Part shown: in pieces, positions 33,990 to 46,082 of the stretch
How the letters are laid out: each line of letters begins with the position of its first letter
Numbering within the stretch: the stretch's first letter is position 1
Assembly: GCA_014338405.1 (NCBI GenBank)
Contig: JTDE01000117.1
Location: forward strand, 62,001 to 126,000
Origin: Paragonimus skrjabini miyazakii
Lineage: Eukaryota; Platyhelminthes; Trematoda; Plagiorchiida; Troglotrematidae
Direction of reading: 5' to 3'
Length of the DNA stretch: 64,000 bases
The notes under the pieces: generated by a model
What the model saw: only the letters and a program-made list of their open reading frames with translations
What the model was told of the DNA's origin: nothing
The model's database searches: none
Translations under genes and position numbers: made by a program

Positions 33990-35329
33990 TCTAGTTGCGA
34001 TTTTGCAAGGCAGGCTTGCCTGGAATGAGACAAATAAGCATAGGAAAACCTGTTGATACTCGTTGCGAGTAAACAGAAGGTATTTCAGCAAAGCAGTGGT
34101 TATATTTTGCGAGTCGAAATAAGTCCAGCTGTTCAGTGGGAACGTTACGAATACCGTGGTGGAAACTTTTACTACATTCTACACCACAATTTACAACATC
34201 GGTCATTTAGAATGGCGGATGGATCCATTGATTTTTGAAGTATCAGCTTCTATAACGAAGTCTCAAAACAGTATCATTTATACTTATAGGTCGATCTGTC
34301 ACTCAGTTGTTGACAACCACATCAGGTCAAGTCAAGTTTACTGAAGTCGAGCTATTCTTTTGTATACCCAAAAAAAAACAAAAGTTTTATAACATCTTTT
34401 TAGAGTACAGGAAATTAGACAACAGTATTTGTTAGACAGTGGAATACAATTGGATTTTGAGAACTATGAACAGATTGATCAATAATGCAAAACGTACTTC
34501 GCAGAAGGTCATTGTGAAAATGAAACAAGGTGTGAAATAATCCAGCTTTTGCACCGATACTCTCAACGATAGAGTTTAGTATACAGACAAATGTTTACGT
34601 TAACCTCCCCATCGGAATTACGATGCTACTACAGAAATACATGGGTTTGTGGGTTTCGTGACAAAAACTGAACCAGCAACCCTTTATCACACCACATTAT
34701 ATAAGTAGGTGACATACTCTCGTTTACCGCTCACCTAAACGAATGATAATACTGAATGGAGTGAGTCCGCATTATAACATTCTGTCTCCCCTTAGTGTCT
34801 TGCTACTGAAGAGGATAAGCATGTACAGAGGAGAATATAAATACTAAAAACCCACGTTTTCGCTGAGCTCAGAAGCACTTATGTACTTCGCAGAAGACTG
34901 TTGTAAACTACTGACATTTTAGATATTAGGCTTAGAGTTCGTTAAGAGATGTCAATCTTCCAAAAAACTATCTGTACGAATAACAATGTGCAATAGATTC
35001 ACTGTGGAAAAACCGAAGAGCAAACAAATTTACAGTCGACGCTGATAGAAGTCTCACGGCTTTATATGATTGCACATTGAACTCTAGCCTCAAACTATTG
35101 TATTTTGTACACTCAAAACTATACTCTTAAATTTCTGAAGTGAAGCTGTTGATAAACTTCAATCACTTCTGATAAGCAGGTGAGGCGCTGCATGTAGAAA
35201 GTAGTGGTGCTCGAAAAATGTAATCACTAGGTATTTGCAACAAACGCGAGCGTTCCCACTGAACAAATTTTTAAGACCACATCAGCTTCAAATCACATTC
35301 TAGATCGATTGACATAAAAACGAAAACTT
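33990..35329. other. Unassigned stretch
   Basis: Overlapping frames on both strands at 33991-34344 and little else. No splice-supported exon or repeat was recognised. Confidence 0.35.
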
Positions 35330-35469
35330 TTAAAGTATAGCCATATTGGAAGGCCTGCACTTTAAATGGCTTTCTAGGTGGAATTGATACGTTTTATTAT
35401 GTGAGTACATCGCGACAACACTGGCGTGACATAGGTATTCTGTCCGAAATCCCGAATCCTCTAACTCCC
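35330..35469 (-). CDS. Candidate terminal exon, unknown protein
   Basis: After an acceptor (TGTGTTCAATCAACAG) two split-codon bases and 45 codons run to TAA: ELEDSGFRTEYLCHASVVAM, YSHNKTYQFHLESHLKCRPS, NMAIL. Composition is convincing. The upstream part of the same frame (to 35602) is also open, so the acceptor is an inference. Confidence 0.42.
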
Positions 35470-36384
35470 CTGTTGATTGAACACATAAGCGAGAATGAAT
35501 TACATGATAACACATCATACTTGATACGATGCTACATGAAGCAAAATCCCTTGAACAGGGAAATCTAGGCTTACTTTGCTTCAGCGTAATGGAAAGTCTC
35601 ACGCATGGAAGCCCAGCGAGCTAACATTTGTGGAGATATTCACACCTGTTTTGTGTGTTATGATGCGCCTGTCGACCTCGTTCGGTTATTTCGTTCACGG
35701 CTGGAGAAAACAAGCCAAGCCGTTTTCATTCAAAGCGTGACAACTATGGCTTTCGTTTTTTCTTATGGGAATTTACAAGCCTCTTCTAAAATAATGCGTT
35801 GTATTTCCCTATCTTATAATCGTATCATGGGATTAATTTTTAAAACTGGTTTCCATGCACAAACGTGATTGGCCACAGTTCCACTAATTTTTACCGATTC
35901 GAATTTTACCTAAGATCTTCACATCTTTTTACCATCCGTTTCGTCTAGGTTCCATATCCATTCTCATGGGAGCGGTCGAGCCAAACATACGAATGCAATC
36001 ATTTCCGAAGTCTGATATTCAGACATATCTACTCTCATAGTTCAGAATAGTTTTTCCGGTTTGGCCATCTGGTTTACGGCTTAAATCCTACTGGACTATA
36101 GGTTTAAATATAGGGGTGATTAATCCTTTCCTGTTTGGTAGACGAAGTATCAGCAGATTGTTATTGACTGCCTACACGTATACTTGAAACCAGAAACTCA
36201 CGGGTTTTAAGCAACTTGTGTGTGTTTCAATAAACTAACTCATGACAATGCCTCTTCATGTGTCTGATGTGTTGTCTTGGTTGAATTACTTGCCAGCCAG
36301 TATGCTTTAGCTATCCGCGTTATGAGAACATGTCTATTCTTTGTCAGTGACATAGGTTTCCGTGACCTATCATTAGTATTTTAA

Positions 36385-37196
36385 CTGAAAATTCATGAAG
36401 CTGTCCGTGACAAATTCGTGATAAATTCATCGACCACATGAATTCCTTTCATCAGCACAATAAATGTACGATTGGGCGCAAATCATTGAACGATGAGCTG
36501 AGTTTCCTAGACTACAGAGTACGCAGAACAAGTGAAGGTTACCTGGACACAGACATACACAAAAAAGACACATTCTTATGGGTACCTTTCTTTTAGCTCA
36601 GAACATCCATCTGCGTCGAGAATGAAGTTATATCCAGCTTGCTTCATAAGGTTTTTTATATTAACCAGTCTCGAGGATAAGCTACCGAAAGAATACAACA
36701 TTGTCAGATCGACACTGACAGAAAATGGCCAATGTGACAAAATTTCACGCCCAATTCAGCAGCCACCTTGTAACGCGATCAATGAGCCCAGGAATTGGCT
36801 GTTGACTGTCGTTATTCCGTAGGGAAAGAATACATCGGATGACCTCAGACGGGTCCTCAGTCAGTATAATATCAGAGTAGCGTTTAAAGCCACCAGCACA
36901 CTAGGGAACATTTTGTCCACTAAAAGGACAGAACAGTTCTGGAGCAGTTAGGCTGTGTTTACCGAATTAAATGTGAGGATAGTCAAGTTTCGTACATTGG
37001 ACAGACCTCCCGGTAGCTGGAAGTACGCACCAAAGAGCATGTAAGATGTAATAAGAAGCCTCCTACCGACACTCAGCCGATCTGGAAATTAGGACATGAT
37101 TCAACCATTGCTGCACAAACGATAGACAACCAACACCCAGTTGACTTAGAACATCCGACAAAAACGTCTACTGGAAGAAGCCTGGATGATCGCTAA
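36385..37196 (+). mobile_element. Penelope-like element relic: RT end and GIY-YIG nuclease
   Basis: Blocks in order: FIDHMNSFHQHNKCTI and ELSFLDYRV (about 36428-36520), a frame change, YTKKTHSYGYLSFSSEHPSA (about 36545-36610), then TVVIP and DLRRVLSQYNIRVAFKAT (about 36800-36890), another frame change, and the nuclease motif CVYRIKCEDSQVSYIGQTSR (36954-37013) followed by LEVRTKEHVRC. The order (RT C terminus, linker, GIY-YIG) is diagnostic of PLEs. A TAG at 37014 and at least two frameshifts kill it; the frame ends TAA at 37194. No catalytic aspartate block is seen upstream, so it is 5'-truncated. The frame 36532-36822 is its longest open part. Confidence 0.85.
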
Positions 37197-37352
37197 CGCA
37201 CCGCACGCGGTGAATCAATCGGATGGCTTGGAATTGTCAGTTGTTTGACATGATTTACTGGGTGAACGACAGACACTACGTGGAGAAGGTTTGCGATATT
37301 CCTGTCAACCACCCTATCCCAAACAGTTTGCACGGATGTAGATAAACACACG

Positions 37353-37376
37353 GGTGCACAGGTGCACAGGTGCACA
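37353..37376. repeat. Micro-tandem repeat, GGTGCACA three times
   Basis: Three perfect 8-base units lie between the PLE reading frame and the hammerhead-like fold, so they are probably within the element's 3' region. Confidence 0.9.
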
Positions 37377-37552
37377 CAAACACAATGAATATCTATCATT
37401 ATTCGCATCTAGGATCGTCACGTGGTGACCTCCGGTGAACCGTGAACCCATATATCCCCTTGGTAACCTGTCTACACACCGCATGTTAAACATACAAACA
37501 CGTGCCATTTGATGATTGCTTCACTTGGAGGTAGGATAATGTAAAGTTTTTG

Positions 37553-37611
37553 ATTTAGATCGCCTGATAAAGGCTCTCCAAGAGGGTCGAAACGTTGCGA
37601 AACCGATCTCT
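37553..37611 (+). ncRNA. Hammerhead-like fold downstream of the PLE, diverged
   Basis: CTGATAA (37564-37570; the invariant G8 reads A) is followed by a stem II GGCTCT/AGGGTC closed with wobble pairs and by GAAACG (37589 on). Outer strands AGATCG (from about 37557) and CGATCT (from about 37604) pair perfectly as a stem I. Hammerhead motifs are known in PLE terminal repeats, and this lies about 370 bases after the PLE stop codon. The G8 change and an irregular stem III argue against present activity. Confidence 0.45.
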
Positions 37612-37859
37612 TTTGGTTTTTACTCGTTGTGACTTAACCAAGAAATAGCTTAATACTGTTCGTGAACAATAGACGGTAAAGCTGAATTGGCCGACCACCG
37701 TCAGCGATCTTGGATCGATCAGTTATTTCTGTTGAGGAAACTTCTCGCAAGCATAATGCAAAGAATGAGAAAAAAAGAGAACGAAGACAATTCCCCCAGA
37801 AAAGGACAATAAAGCAGATCTTCTGATTCGGGCATATCACATAAGTGACTACTGTGTAG

Positions 37860-38393
37860 CAAGACATCGTGTCGTTCCAAACCAGTCTGGTGCTGTTACA
37901 CAGCCTCAAGGATAGTTTGTTCACGTTCTCTTCATTATTATGTATCAACTCTTCTATCTGCTGCTGCTATGCATGAACGTCGAGAACCATGAGGCAGCTA
38001 TCAGGGAGGATTCGTGAACAACTACCGAAATGGATTCACAACGGTTCGAGAAGTCCCATTTCCAGTGCGATCAGCTCCAGTTTAGTTGACAGTGGCCATC
38101 GGATAAATTCGGATGGGGCGTTGCGAGTCATTTACAATGTTCGTCAAATCTGCTGCAGAGGTGTCAGATCGAGTTTGTTATCAACGATCGAGGCTATTGC
38201 CGCTAGACCTCACAGCCCCTCTCTGTGTGCGTATAACCAATTCGCACAAACCCTTCACTTATCCTGGTTAATTGTTGCACGGTCGCTCGAAACCCAGGAA
38301 AGCGCAAGTTACTTGATACTGACGAGCGCGTGTCTTATAACACGTGCATTTGACATAATCGCATTCATCAACACTCCCATCCTCCCCCAGTGA
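37860..38393 (+). mobile_element. Second Penelope-like relic, C-terminal end
   Basis: Closely related to 11660-12165 and better preserved: MRQLSGRIREQLPKWIHNGS, SSAISSSLVDSGHRINSDGA, LRVIYNVRQICC, SLLSTIEAIAARPHSPSLC, QFAQTLHLSW, open from 37989 to 38393. It represents the end of a GIY-YIG module of a PLE family different from that at 36.4-37.2 kb. The YIG-side start (YA*TSRT in the shifted frame) is broken by a stop near 37977. Confidence 0.72.
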
Positions 38394-38705
38394 TCCGTAC
38401 CATTTCTGTTATTGTTATTGATTTACTTAGTTTGTCACAATTTTAATATGTAAGTCGCACTTACTCTATGTAATTGTACAAGCCTGATGAGAATTGCCGT
38501 AAACTACTCTTTGCAAAATTGGCTTCTTATGAATTCTATGGAAATCTGGAGAAGTGATATTTATTCCCAAATCCGTCCAGGCCCAAAATTTCAAATGATC
38601 AGGGAGATCTTGTTATGAAAATGAAATGAACGACAACGAACACCATAACAGTTTATATAACGTTGGAAAAAGTGACCAGATGACCATCACCTATCTGTAT
38701 TTCAG

Positions 38706-38898
38706 GGACTCCGCAATTTTACAAAAATGTGTTCTTTCTGACAATCTGATCAGCGAAAAGGTTGCTTCCATGGATACCTTTTTGACTAAATACTTACACA
38801 ACACCTTACGCAGAAATACACGACGTGTACGACTATTATTCGGGAGTATACATCCGAATATTACAAATAATGGAATAAAGCACGACAAAAGAATTTAG
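38706..38898 (+). CDS. Candidate terminal exon, unknown protein
   Basis: A strong acceptor (CACCTATCTGTATTTCAG) opens one split base and 63 codons to TAG: DSAILQKCVLSDNLISEKVA, SMDTFLTKYLHNTLRRNTRR, VRLLFGSIHPNITNNGIKHD. Other phases stop quickly. The C terminus is strongly basic. The ATG-initiated longer frame from 38626 is the alternative. Confidence 0.5.
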
Positions 38899-39026
38899 CA
38901 TGCGACACTATTGTATAATATTTACCTCCTAAAATAAACAGGCAGATCTTTTGTGCTAGTCTATCATCTAACTCCTATCATAACCACGTTATGTGAAACA
39001 GCCTATTTCTACTTGATCTTTTCAAG

Positions 39027-39210
39027 GGGAAAACATTCCAGATCGTTTAATACGCAGGCACACGTCAGTTATCAAGATAGAAAAAAACTATGCGAAACAT
39101 ACTTACTGAGATGGCAACGATATTACATGGTACATGCAAATGAAGATATGCTGGTCTTATATAAAAGCAATTGTGAACAAGAATCGATAACAGCCTCCGT
39201 AATTGACTGA
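39027..39210 (+). CDS. Possible terminal exon, unknown protein
   Basis: A pyrimidine-rich AAG acceptor (ACTTGATCTTTTCAAG) precedes a frame ending at TGA: GKHSRSFNTQAHVSYQDRKK, LCETYLLRWQRYYMVHANED, then MLVLYKSN. A charged, helix-like composition supports coding. It may be an alternative end of the gene carrying 38706-38898. Confidence 0.35.
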
Positions 39211-39420
39211 CTCGACATTAGTGAGACATGTTTTGCTTTACCCCATTTTCTTGTGTTTCACGTCGCAATTGTTTGTGTCCTAAAAAGTTGTTAATCTTTA
39301 GGTTCAGTTTGTTAATTTTTATTCTAACCTATATTATATGTACTACTTACGCCATAATGTTCTAGCATTTGGCTACTGACCCATATCTATAATAATTTTA
39401 TGCTGAGGTCATCTTTAACA

Positions 39421-39738
39421 CTAAGACAATATCAACATTCCATTCTGTTCCGAAATCGGTTGTTGGGCATTGTGCTTTCTCCTCTGAAAGCCATGTCTGC
39501 TAAGTGTAAATGCTTTATGAAATTTATTATGTAGTGATTGATAAGATGCGAGTGAACTGCCATGACAATTACAAGACTCTCCAATATTTATAGTTATCAA
39601 TTCCATCTGAGGAAATTTCCCCCTTGAACTGAACCACTCGACCAGATGAAATGGCACTCCTGGGTTCTGTTTTGATGTAATATAGTTTCCAACCACTTTA
39701 ATGTTCATAAGCTGTTGGATAACTCGGTTTTCCAGTAG
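39421..39738 (-). CDS. Candidate terminal exon, unknown protein
   Basis: From an acceptor (CCGGTTATAGTTCTAG) the frame runs 105 codons to TAG in phase 0: LLENRVIQQLMNIKVVGNYI, TSKQNPGVPFHLVEWFSSRG, then on to ...RRKHNAQQPISEQNGMLILS. The start is coiled-coil-like. No family is recognised. This strand and the plus-strand exons at 38.7-39.2 kb would be convergent. Confidence 0.45.
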   Translation of the reverse strand, partial: LLENRVIQQLMNIKVVGNYITSKQNPGVPFHLVEWFSSRGKFPQMELITINIGESCNCHGSSLASYQSLHNKFHKAFTLSRHGFQRRKHNAQQPISEQNGMLILS

Positions 39739-42700
39739 CTAGAACTATAACCGGATATCCCTAGTGCTTTTCTACGATAGTGATATGGACAGTTGTATTA
39801 AGACCAGTTTCCAGTCGTCTGTTATAGACATAACTAGGTTAATGTCGAACTGTTACCGATTGATGTGCGTGAGAGTAGTTCGTGAATCGTCTCCGCTGTG
39901 GCTATTCGGTGAACATTGAAAAAAGATGTTTTAATTATATGAAACACACCCACTATTCCAGTCTGAGAAACACCAGTGAACTGGCTGTTGCAAAGTTGAA
40001 AATACAATGTGTTTTACTATCAATCAAGGACCAATATAATTAACGAAATAATGACCGACGAAACAATTTCACATTTCATTTATATGCTCCGATTCAGTCA
40101 GTCAAGGCTAATTCAACGTAGTTAATTATTTTGTATTTCAGTTTTACCACCGGCTCCTGTTCTGCCAAAAGACCGTTTATATTTGTGGGCACTTAAGGCA
40201 TCTTCGTCGTATGCAGGATCGGGTGCCTTATTCATATTCAATGACGCAATATACGTATGAAACTCAAACCGAACAGAAATGGTTCAGAATCAAACGGTGG
40301 AATGTTTTCATTGTAACACTAGTACTAACTCGATTCCGTATTTTCGCTCCTCTCTGTAAATATACTGTTCATTCAGGAATCCTAAAAACATTTTTAGCTA
40401 CAGCCTATCTTTATGATTGATTCTGATCTTTCATTAGTGTATTACCCATTTCTAAAATGAGGCAATTAGAAATTGTACGAACAAACGTTGTTCACTTTAA
40501 AGAACGACCATGCATTCACCATATGGGTGAGTTTTTCTTTGAAACAACGTATCAAAACCAAATTACACATCAAAAAGGTGATTGCATTGGTTCTTTCATA
40601 CGAACGTTTATTATCTTCATGAAATGTGCAGAACTGGAAAAGGAGAAATACAGGAAGTATGAAAAGGGTGTATTGATTTAAAGATTGCGCGAGATGAAAA
40701 ATAAGAAACTGAATTGACTATTCATCTTAACTTGTACAGTATTGGATGAATAGACGAAGAATTCTATGCACATCCTGTGTGATTTCTCGATGTCAGGAGA
40801 AAGGTATCATACGGAAGTCGCCCTGAACGTCTACGTTTCGCTGTCCAACTGGTGCACGCAATCGTAAGCCAATCATTAAAAAACCACCGACGTAAACATT
40901 GCATAAAACCTATTTTTAGTTAAGCGCCAGTAAATTCGAATAAGAAAGATTATCAAATTCTAATCTAGAGGTTTGTTCTAAACACTTTCATTTTTTCAAT
41001 TTGCAGATATTACAAATTTACTTGATTTGTTACTAACGTTTTAGACCCCATCTTATAAGTGGTGAGCAGCCTTTAGCTGACACATAATAAAATTTTTAGC
41101 AGTGTTAAGTATACATGAATTATTTGCTTGGCCTGCAAAAGAAAACTAACAAATACGTTGTGACTTTCATCCGCGAAAGAACACTGTGCAGCATTGATTG
41201 ATTGTAGTGAATGGTGACGTGAGTCAGTTGAGTGGCATCTACAGTCTGTAATCACTGTCACATACTCATAGGTAGTCTAATCACGTCAAATCACATATAT
41301 TGCAACGTTCCTGAACATAGTATTTTGTTTGATTTCTGGAGCATAAAAGTTGATTTATTTTTGACTCACTGTCTTGATAGACTGACTGACACCAAAGGGC
41401 ATCGCCGAACAATTATGGAGGTTTGTTTCTTTGTGTTATCATTTTGCTCACCAGGGTCAATTAATCCTTCATGAAATAAAACAGGAAGTGAATCATTCTT
41501 TTGTTCGGACACTCTTCTAAACTAATGGACGAACGTTAGTGAGAGTTAGACGAACTACGGTGGGGGAACATATTAATCAAGGTTTTCTTCTTCCATCCGT
41601 AGCGAAAATTGATACACCGGTTTCGTTGCCTATTAAGCGGCTGTATTTGCCGCTGCTCAGTTTGCCCTGCAACAGAAACAAACGCCTTCCAACAACCATA
41701 TTTTCACCTGATCATATGGTGACTTAAAAGTCCCGATTACTAGACGGTCGTTCGAAGATAACAGACAAATTACTGTATCTTATCCCCTGATGACTGGGTC
41801 ACTTAGTACGCATTCGACATCGTTTGTGAATGAATATTAGAAGGCGAGAATTAAGTTGCGCCAAATCTGGCATCCATTGAGAGCTCACCAGTACGTGTGT
41901 AGAAATCCAACTTCATGTCTTGGAAAGGGGGTACAGCAACGACGAGTACTACTATACGATCCACTAAAGCTTACTACTACTTTTCGGAAGAAACAGCCGC
42001 GAAATCTATTTCAATAGGAGAGCTACAAGCAACTGTGTGTGGTATTAATGTCGTGTGAGAGATAACAAATACTATGTAACACTTGATATTCTTTTCATTA
42101 AACGGTCATTGTGGGATTGCTAATGTTGGCAAGCGAGAGTTTATTTCGTTCCCAACATTACAATCAGATTGCTACATCTTTTGGAAACAGAATTCTGTCT
42201 TACGATGCAGCGTGATAAAATTCAACTGCTGAACAAGATGGTCATCTTTTACATTAAGTAAGGTAGCATAGATAAAATGTAGTTAATTTTGAAATTCACT
42301 AAGGGCCTACGAACGGCACTACACTTTACGGATACGTACCTAGTCAACCGCAGCCAGACATCTAACTAAATAACTAGCAAATTGTTTGTTACTAGCGGTA
42401 CTCGCTGCCTCTCTAGGTGGAGGTTTTTGATGGATTCCATAGGATAAATGTAACAAATTATTGACAAACATATCAAAACTAGAATGTTCTCGTGGTGAAT
42501 ATTTACCGTTGATTTATTACATGTGATGCCACCTTACCCCGTAAAACTGTAATGCCATATAATATCTGGGAATTGGCTGAGTTTTTGCACGTTTACTCAA
42601 TATGATTTTTGACACCCGCACTGACCTGTGGATCCAGGTGCTTCTGAGAGAGGTAGCACAACTAGCTCAAATTTAGGTTATTAACCATAAAACTGAATCG

Positions 42701-42789
42701 TGACTAGGATAGTCTTCTCATTGTTAGCTGCGTTCTAGTAACTGAAGGTCCCTGAACCAGCAAACCGTTTACTTTGTTTTTTCATGAAG
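39739..42789. other. Mostly unassigned stretch
   Basis: Several short frames (40211-40420, 40457-40681, 41232-41474, 41539-41727 on plus; 41073-41261 on minus) without paired splice sites. No repeats were recognised. Confidence 0.35.
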
Positions 42790-42848
42790 GAAGTTACTAC
42801 ACTGCACCTACAGAAACCATCCGCCACAAAATTATAACAGACAGTTGG
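42790..42848 (+). CDS. Candidate exon, phase-linked to next
   Basis: A pyrimidine-rich acceptor (TTGTTTTTTCATGAAG) and a GTGAGA donor enclose 59 bases: SYYTAPTETIRHKIITDSW in one open phase, ending in phase 0. The exon at 42997 begins in phase 0, giving an intron of 148 bases. Confidence 0.38.
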
Positions 42849-42996
42849 GTGAGAAATTCACTGAAGACATTATTGTTGATGGGTGTTATTGAATCCAAAC
42901 AGGAACATTATCGTATCCGATATTGTTTTGATCATCAGAAACTTAAAACATTTGAAACTGAGTACTGATAATTTAATAAATTCGCTCCACTGCCAG

Positions 42997-43070
42997 AATC
43001 ACTTTCTGTGTAACCGCTTTCATTCGTTAAGTTTTATGAGGCCAGAGCTGTATAAATGCACCACTTTTCT
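42997..43070 (+). CDS. Candidate exon following 42790-42848
   Basis: Acceptor CGCTCCACTGCCAG, donor GTAAGT, 24 codons plus two bases: NHFLCNRFHSLSFMRPELYK then CTTF. The phase agrees with the preceding exon. The next exon must begin with one base of a split codon; the large frame at 43231 does not obviously satisfy this. Confidence 0.38.
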
Positions 43071-43230
43071 GTAAGTAACGGTTTTTTTATGGCACATTAA
43101 TCTGCAACCCATGAAAGTTGTTTCCCACTAGAAATGCCAAACATTCACTTTGTGTGAAGCGTGGGGGCAACTATCCAGGACGCTTGCACCAGACAATTCA
43201 CCAAAAGCTAGTCCATATATGGTATAGAAT

Positions 43231-43644
43231 ATGGTTTGTAGCATCTGTCACGCTGAATTAATATGTATGGACGAGCCGTTTGGCCATTACAGCGGTATGA
43301 AGAAACCAACGCGTCAACCTATGGGTGAAACGAATGTGTATTTATCGCGGACTATCGAGTTTCGGTTCAACTGTTCCTTCAACAATCCTGACCTTCCTTT
43401 CATGTACTGTTGTGCTATCCGTGTGTTTGACTCAATAACATGCAACGAACCGCATCTATTGATAAACCAAGCAATAGGTCAAAGGTTTTCCTTATGTTAC
43501 TTAATTATTTACCCGTTTGCAGCTAAGTTGATGAATCTCGAAACTGATATTGCTAATAGAGATTGCTGTTGGGCGAACTACGGCCAACTCTCTGAAAACA
43601 GTGACGCCAATAGAAGCAAACGCGCGGCTTCAAACACAATGTGA
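43231..43644 (+). CDS. ORF of 137 codons, cysteine-rich protein
   Basis: An ATG-initiated frame runs to TGA with even, protein-like codon use: MVCSICHAELICMDEPFGHY, SGMKKPTRQPMGETNVYLSR, TIEFRFNCSFNNPDLPFMYC, CAIRVFDSITCNEPHLL, ending KLMNLETDIANRDCCWANYG... About ten cysteines include CSIC near the start; no zinc-finger spacing is complete. A 45-base in-frame segment (43478-43522) starting GT and ending in an excellent acceptor (TTATTTACCCGTTTGCAG) could be a tiny intron, leaving either 137 or 122 codons. No signal peptide; function unknown. Confidence 0.55.
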   Translation: MVCSICHAELICMDEPFGHYSGMKKPTRQPMGETNVYLSRTIEFRFNCSFNNPDLPFMYCCAIRVFDSITCNEPHLLINQAIGQRFSLCYLIIYPFAAKLMNLETDIANRDCCWANYGQLSENSDANRSKRAASNTM

Positions 43645-44727
43645 TAAAAATTATTCATAATTAAGAGGAGATTTAAAACTTTGGGACGATTTCCTAGAAC
43701 GTAAGGCGTACACTATTGTCAACAGCTTTGGGCGCTGATGCTTACTAGTTGTTTGGTTTAAAAGTATTGCTTTTTGTTGTACAGTACTGTGTGAAAATGT
43801 ATGTAAGCTTAATGGGAAATTTTTGGAAACGACCTTAAGGAAACAACCAGTCGGCTTATGCGTTTGAAAAAGGGATACACTTTTCATATTCAAAAGCTAA
43901 GCGGTAACCAAACAGATATTAACATAATGAGGACAACATGATCAGTATCAGATGCGCCAGCATTTACAAGTGCATACCACTCTCAGACTAGGTGCAAATT
44001 CAACTAGAACACATTAAGTGACTGTGAAAGGCATTGCAAAATGTACAGAACATTTTCGTCAATCTACACTTCCAATGAAGATAGATCATCCCCAATTTGA
44101 TGATCATTTTACTTGGGAATAATTTATCTAGCGGCGCTTTATCCGAAAGAAGGTGACGCTAGAAAGAATCCACAATATAAGGAGTGCCATTGATGCGAAA
44201 CAGAAAACTACGACAGTTTTTGCAAAAATAGAGTTTAAATGAGCATTCATAAAACATTCCGTGACGTACATATTGTGCATGATGTCCAACGGCGTGTGAT
44301 TTTACCACCCGTTGCCAAAAAAACACTATCGTATCAAATGAACTCATTGATTTTATTCCTGTAAGGTTCGCTGTTTGAATAGTCCGCGCAAGCAATTCTA
44401 ACCAGAAACAAACAGCATCGCTGAGAGATTAAATAACCTTCTAAAGTTCAAATTGCGTATCAAGTGATGGACAACGACTTCATGATCGCTGATTATGTGC
44501 TGCACATTGATCACGTAGTTGACTTGAACGATGTTGTGTTATCCAACTAATGAACACCAAAAGCGGTCTAACTTGAGTCAACGATTTAGACCTGTTCGAA
44601 GAATAACTGTTGCCTGTGGATTATTGAGTAAATGTGAGTGTGCACAGAATCTTCATGGCTTACTGGCAAACCGTAATCCCTCCTGAACGTTGATAATTCT
44701 ACTCTTTCAAACCAAAAAGAACTTTCA

Positions 44728-44796
44728 TTATACACGTCTTGAGTGCTTTTTGAGTGTTTTCGATCTTGCAGCATGCTCCGCATTTTGCAACAGGAA
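44728..44796 (-). CDS. Terminal exon of three-exon gene model
   Basis: A strong acceptor (CAGATAGTTTCTTAG) is followed in phase 0 by FLLQNAEHAARSKTLKKHSR RV and TAA. All three phases are open for a while: another reads PVAKCGACCKIENTQKALKT to a TAG at 44699, and a third reaches a GTAAGC donor. Phase 0 is chosen because the exon upstream (45915-46082) ends in phase 0; this choice is inference. Confidence 0.42.
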   Translation of the reverse strand, partial: FLLQNAEHAARSKTLKKHSRRV

Positions 44797-45914
44797 CTAA
44801 GAAACTATCTGTTTTGAACCTGTAGGAAGATGAGCAAACCGACTACTGTTGATGTTTTTGAAAAGATTCTTTTTTACAAGTTTGTCAAACAAAACATCTC
44901 AACTCTGTACCTGGATAACTTTACCTCTGACCAGGAGCGAACATCCTTCTTTGGTGCAATATTTTTCCATTATTAAACGCCAAACGTGAGGATATCTACA
45001 TGTGGTTTCTAATAAGCAGTAAACTATTGCTTAGGTTAGATAGGAATTTACCATTGTTGCTTATGCTACATCAAACTATAAATTACTAGCGATTTGCTTA
45101 CTACCGGTCAACTGACCAGGTTGGAATTCAATATCTGTGGCTCCTTGGAAACTATCATTGTCTGTTAATTTCATTCAATAAATCATGTATGAAAAACTTC
45201 AGTTAACGGTCGCTATTTCATTGAACATACAAAATTTATGCAGCTATAAGTGCGACATAATGTGGTAAATTATCAGGCCGGAGGTACCAGTATTCCAATA
45301 ATATCGCTTTCACACAAATGGTGGTCAACGAATTAATTTACACAATATCTGCACTGAATTTCACGAAAAAATATTTTCTTCCTGGAAAGATCATTGAACT
45401 ACTCATTTTCACTGGTCGAAAATCACTAGGTGGCGATGACCATCTGTCATATCCATGTCATCACAGTTTACCGAAACATATAGGTACATGCAAAACCCCA
45501 CTGCTTTTGTTCAACTGCATTCAATCCCTCGTAGGTTGGTTTCGCCCACTTGGTATCAAACGCATCGACTTGACATGCAATTAATCAGAACGTTGTTTTA
45601 TTTTACATTTAAACCAGTTGGGGTCATTATGGTTCGTTGTATTAGTCACATACTATCCTTATACCGTTACAGATGTAAATAACCAAATTGTTTTATGTCT
45701 TAACAAAAGGTCGTCGTGAAACATATTTAAATGTTGGTGGCTATTAGTAAAAAACCACAAGTCTTTTTTTACGTTTTAGACTTTTTATCCTTTACAATTG
45801 TTATTGTTTAGGTCATTGGAAAACTTCCTAGAAGATATCGTCACGTGTTAATTACTTTTTAACTCGTATTATTGACGTGGGATACGTGAGCTACTAGTAA
45901 CCATAGCAACCTAC

Positions 45915-46082
45915 CTCGGAAATGTCAAATTTCGCAATCCAGTTGGAAACGCGCCCTTTGGAATGCAGAATATCAGCTGACCCGTAATTCAGCAGCACTA
46001 ACTTGCAGCGGCAATTCAGTTTATGTGCAGCGTCTTCAAACAAGCGGGTTTGTCTGTCTGTTTTTGGAAATATGAGTAGCAA
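45915..46082 (-). CDS. Middle exon of three-exon gene model
   Basis: Acceptor GTTTTGCTTCTTACACAG, exactly 56 codons, donor GTAGGT. Only phase 0 is open: LLLIFPKTDRQTRLFEDAAH, KLNCRCKLVLLNYGSADILH, SKGRVSNWIAKFDISE. The pattern (strand LLLIFP, helix TRLFEDAAHKL, strand KLVLLN) suggests an alpha/beta fold, but no family is recognised. It agrees in phase with the exon 209 bases upstream. Confidence 0.68.
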
